A stretch of 5,547 nt of DNA from Xanthobacteraceae bacterium (lineage in GTDB: Bacteria; Pseudomonadota; Alphaproteobacteria; Rhizobiales; Xanthobacteraceae): assembly GCA_030037185.1 (NCBI GenBank), contig JASHRR010001376.1, positions 1 to 5,547 of the forward strand, written 5' to 3'. This document shows positions 4,651 through 5,547 of the stretch, piece after piece. Position 1 is the first letter of the stretch. Every line of letters begins with the position of its first letter. The translations under genes and the position numbers were made by a program. The notes under the pieces were generated by a model that ran no database searches, was not told where the DNA came from, and saw only the letters and a list, made by a program, of their open reading frames with translations.

Positions 4651-5189
4651 CGGCTCCTTTTTCGCTGCGCCAACAAGGCGTCAGGGCATCCCGGCAAGAC
4701 CCGCATGACAGCACGATCGACGCCGCGCGCGAGCTCACCCACGTCGATGTGCTGTGGATCAGGCAGCGCGTCGAGAACCGGGTCCGGTTCGGCAGGATCG
4801 AGCAGCAGCACGTGATCGACCGCCATTGGCGTGTCGTGTCATTCGCGCCAGACAGCATCTTCGCGTTCCTGCGCTGGGCGTCCAACCCCTACGGTACCGT
4901 ATACTCGCAAATCGACATCCTGCGCGCCGTTGCGCCCGGCGAGGGCTACGTCACCGCCCCGCACGTACGCCCCGGCGGCGACAGTCTGCTGCACATTTCT
5001 GGCTGGCCGAGGGTCGAGAAAGTGCTCCACGCGATCGAGGTCGTCGAAGCGCTGGGCATCGATCCCGCCGACGTCGCACCCGACTACTGGCGGCATGTTC
5101 ACAACCGCTTGTCCGCCGGTGATCGGCCGCAATCTTACACACGGACACGGCATCACGCCTGGCTGCGGCGCAAGCGGGTGATGCGATGA
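4647..5189 (+). CDS. DUF2840 family protein
   Basis: A 180-residue protein, full length for the DUF2840 family. Characteristic blocks are LTHVDVLWI and ENRVRFGR (about 30-50), VVSFAPDSIFAFLRWASNPYGTVYSQIDILRAV (63-95, the best-conserved part), RPGGDSLLHISGWPRVEKVL (108-127) and DYWRHVHNRLSAG with a basic end AWLRRKR. The function of the family is unknown; its genes almost always sit between an RdfS-like HTH gene and a traF-type peptidase in alphaproteobacterial transfer operons. Start and stop both overlap their neighbours by ATGA (4647-4650 and 5186-5189), so translation is probably coupled and the three genes form one operon. No signal peptide or transmembrane helix is visible, suggesting a cytoplasmic protein, perhaps an accessory factor for excision or DNA processing (inference). 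Confidence 0.92.
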   Translation: MTAPFSLRQQGVRASRQDPHDSTIDAARELTHVDVLWIRQRVENRVRFGRIEQQHVIDRHWRVVSFAPDSIFAFLRWASNPYGTVYSQIDILRAVAPGEGYVTAPHVRPGGDSLLHISGWPRVEKVLHAIEVVEALGIDPADVAPDYWRHVHNRLSAGDRPQSYTRTRHHAWLRRKRVMR

Positions 5190-5547
5190 CAAGCCGTGTC
5201 ATTGTGCTCCCGACCGTGGCGATGGCCGTCGCCGCCATCGGGACGACCATTATGGACCCGGCAATCACCCCGCGCTTCGTCTGGAACGCCTCCGCAAGCG
5301 TCCCGATCGGCCTCTACAGCGTGCGCCCGGCGCACCATCTGACCATCGCTGCCCTCGCCGTTGCCTATCCGGCGGAGCCGCTCGCCGGATGGCTCGAAGA
5401 GCGGCGCTATCTCCCGCGCGGCGTGCCGCTGCTCAAGCCCATTCTCGCACTCGACGGCCAGACAGTCTGTCGTGTCGGTGCCCGCATTACGGTCGATGGA
5501 CGCGAGGTGGGCATCGCGCATGACAAGGACCACAGCGGACGCCCGCT
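5186..5547 (+). CDS. traF: TraF-like S26 family signal peptidase, 3' end outside window
   Basis: The first 120 residues of a conjugative-transfer peptidase; the gene runs off the window. A hydrophobic N-terminal segment (residues 5-22) should anchor it in the inner membrane with the active site in the periplasm. The motif NASASVPIGLY (34-44) contains the expected nucleophile Ser38, and GVPLLKPI (79-86) the general-base Lys84, the Ser-Lys pair of the S26C/TraF group. In RP4 and Ti-type systems TraF cleaves and helps cyclise the TrbC/VirB2-type pilin. The start overlaps the DUF2840 stop by ATGA. A relaxase gene would be expected further downstream, as in related elements, but is not visible here. 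Confidence 0.92.
   Translation, partial: MTSRVIVLPTVAMAVAAIGTTIMDPAITPRFVWNASASVPIGLYSVRPAHHLTIAALAVAYPAEPLAGWLEERRYLPRGVPLLKPILALDGQTVCRVGARITVDGREVGIAHDKDHSGRP

Overview
The window is GC-rich DNA that reads as part of an integrative and conjugative element (ICE), or a closely related conjugative module, from an alphaproteobacterium of the Rhizobiales/Sphingomonadales type. I base this on gene content: DUF736, DUF2285, DUF6499/DUF2285, a RdfS-like helix-turn-helix protein, DUF2840 and a TraF/S26 peptidase. This set is typical of tripartite-symbiosis-island-like ICEs and related elements. No taxonomic marker gene is present, so the host assignment is an inference.

Left part, about 1-1827: a degraded accessory region. 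It begins with a probable DUF4160 tail and a DUF2442 + HTH gene, both carrying single-base frameshifts; the second is also cut off inside its HTH. Next, on the minus strand, is a small frameshifted regulator-like gene (first residues MALTNAEKQ). Its promoter/5' region is duplicated about 340 bp away together with the first 14 codons. The palindrome GGTTACCGGTAACC, or its 12-bp core, occurs four times here, with one extra imperfect copy. From 1242 to 1827 I see no convincing gene, only one long inverted repeat (1651-1715).

Middle, 1828-2589: an intact DUF736 gene followed by a textbook intrinsic terminator, then a small stand-alone DUF2285 protein resembling the antiactivator QseM.

Right part, 2771-5547: the most interesting region. 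A tandem duplication of about 370 bp carries the 5' half of an fseA-like gene. The second copy continues into a full-length gene whose DUF6499-like N-terminus and DUF2285 C-terminus lie in different frames. They join exactly at TTT-C (3367-3370), which matches the +1 ribosomal frameshift (tRNA-Phe slipping UUU to UUC) established for FseA of the Mesorhizobium symbiosis island. Next is an RdfS-like excisionase that is itself an in-frame tandem duplication (two HTH domains in one 187-residue protein). It overlaps by ATGA with a DUF2840 gene, which overlaps by ATGA with a TraF signal-peptidase gene that runs off the end.

Inferred working model: the DUF2285 protein (QseM-like) restrains FseA. FseA is made only when ribosomes slip at TTT-C, and it turns on the rdfS-DUF2840-traF operon, coupling excision to conjugative transfer. 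The truncated first fseA copy, the fused double-HTH RdfS and the G/C homopolymer leader between fseA and rdfS are departures from the described arrangement. Several one-base indels in the left part could be real decay or sequencing error; the raw sequence cannot separate these.
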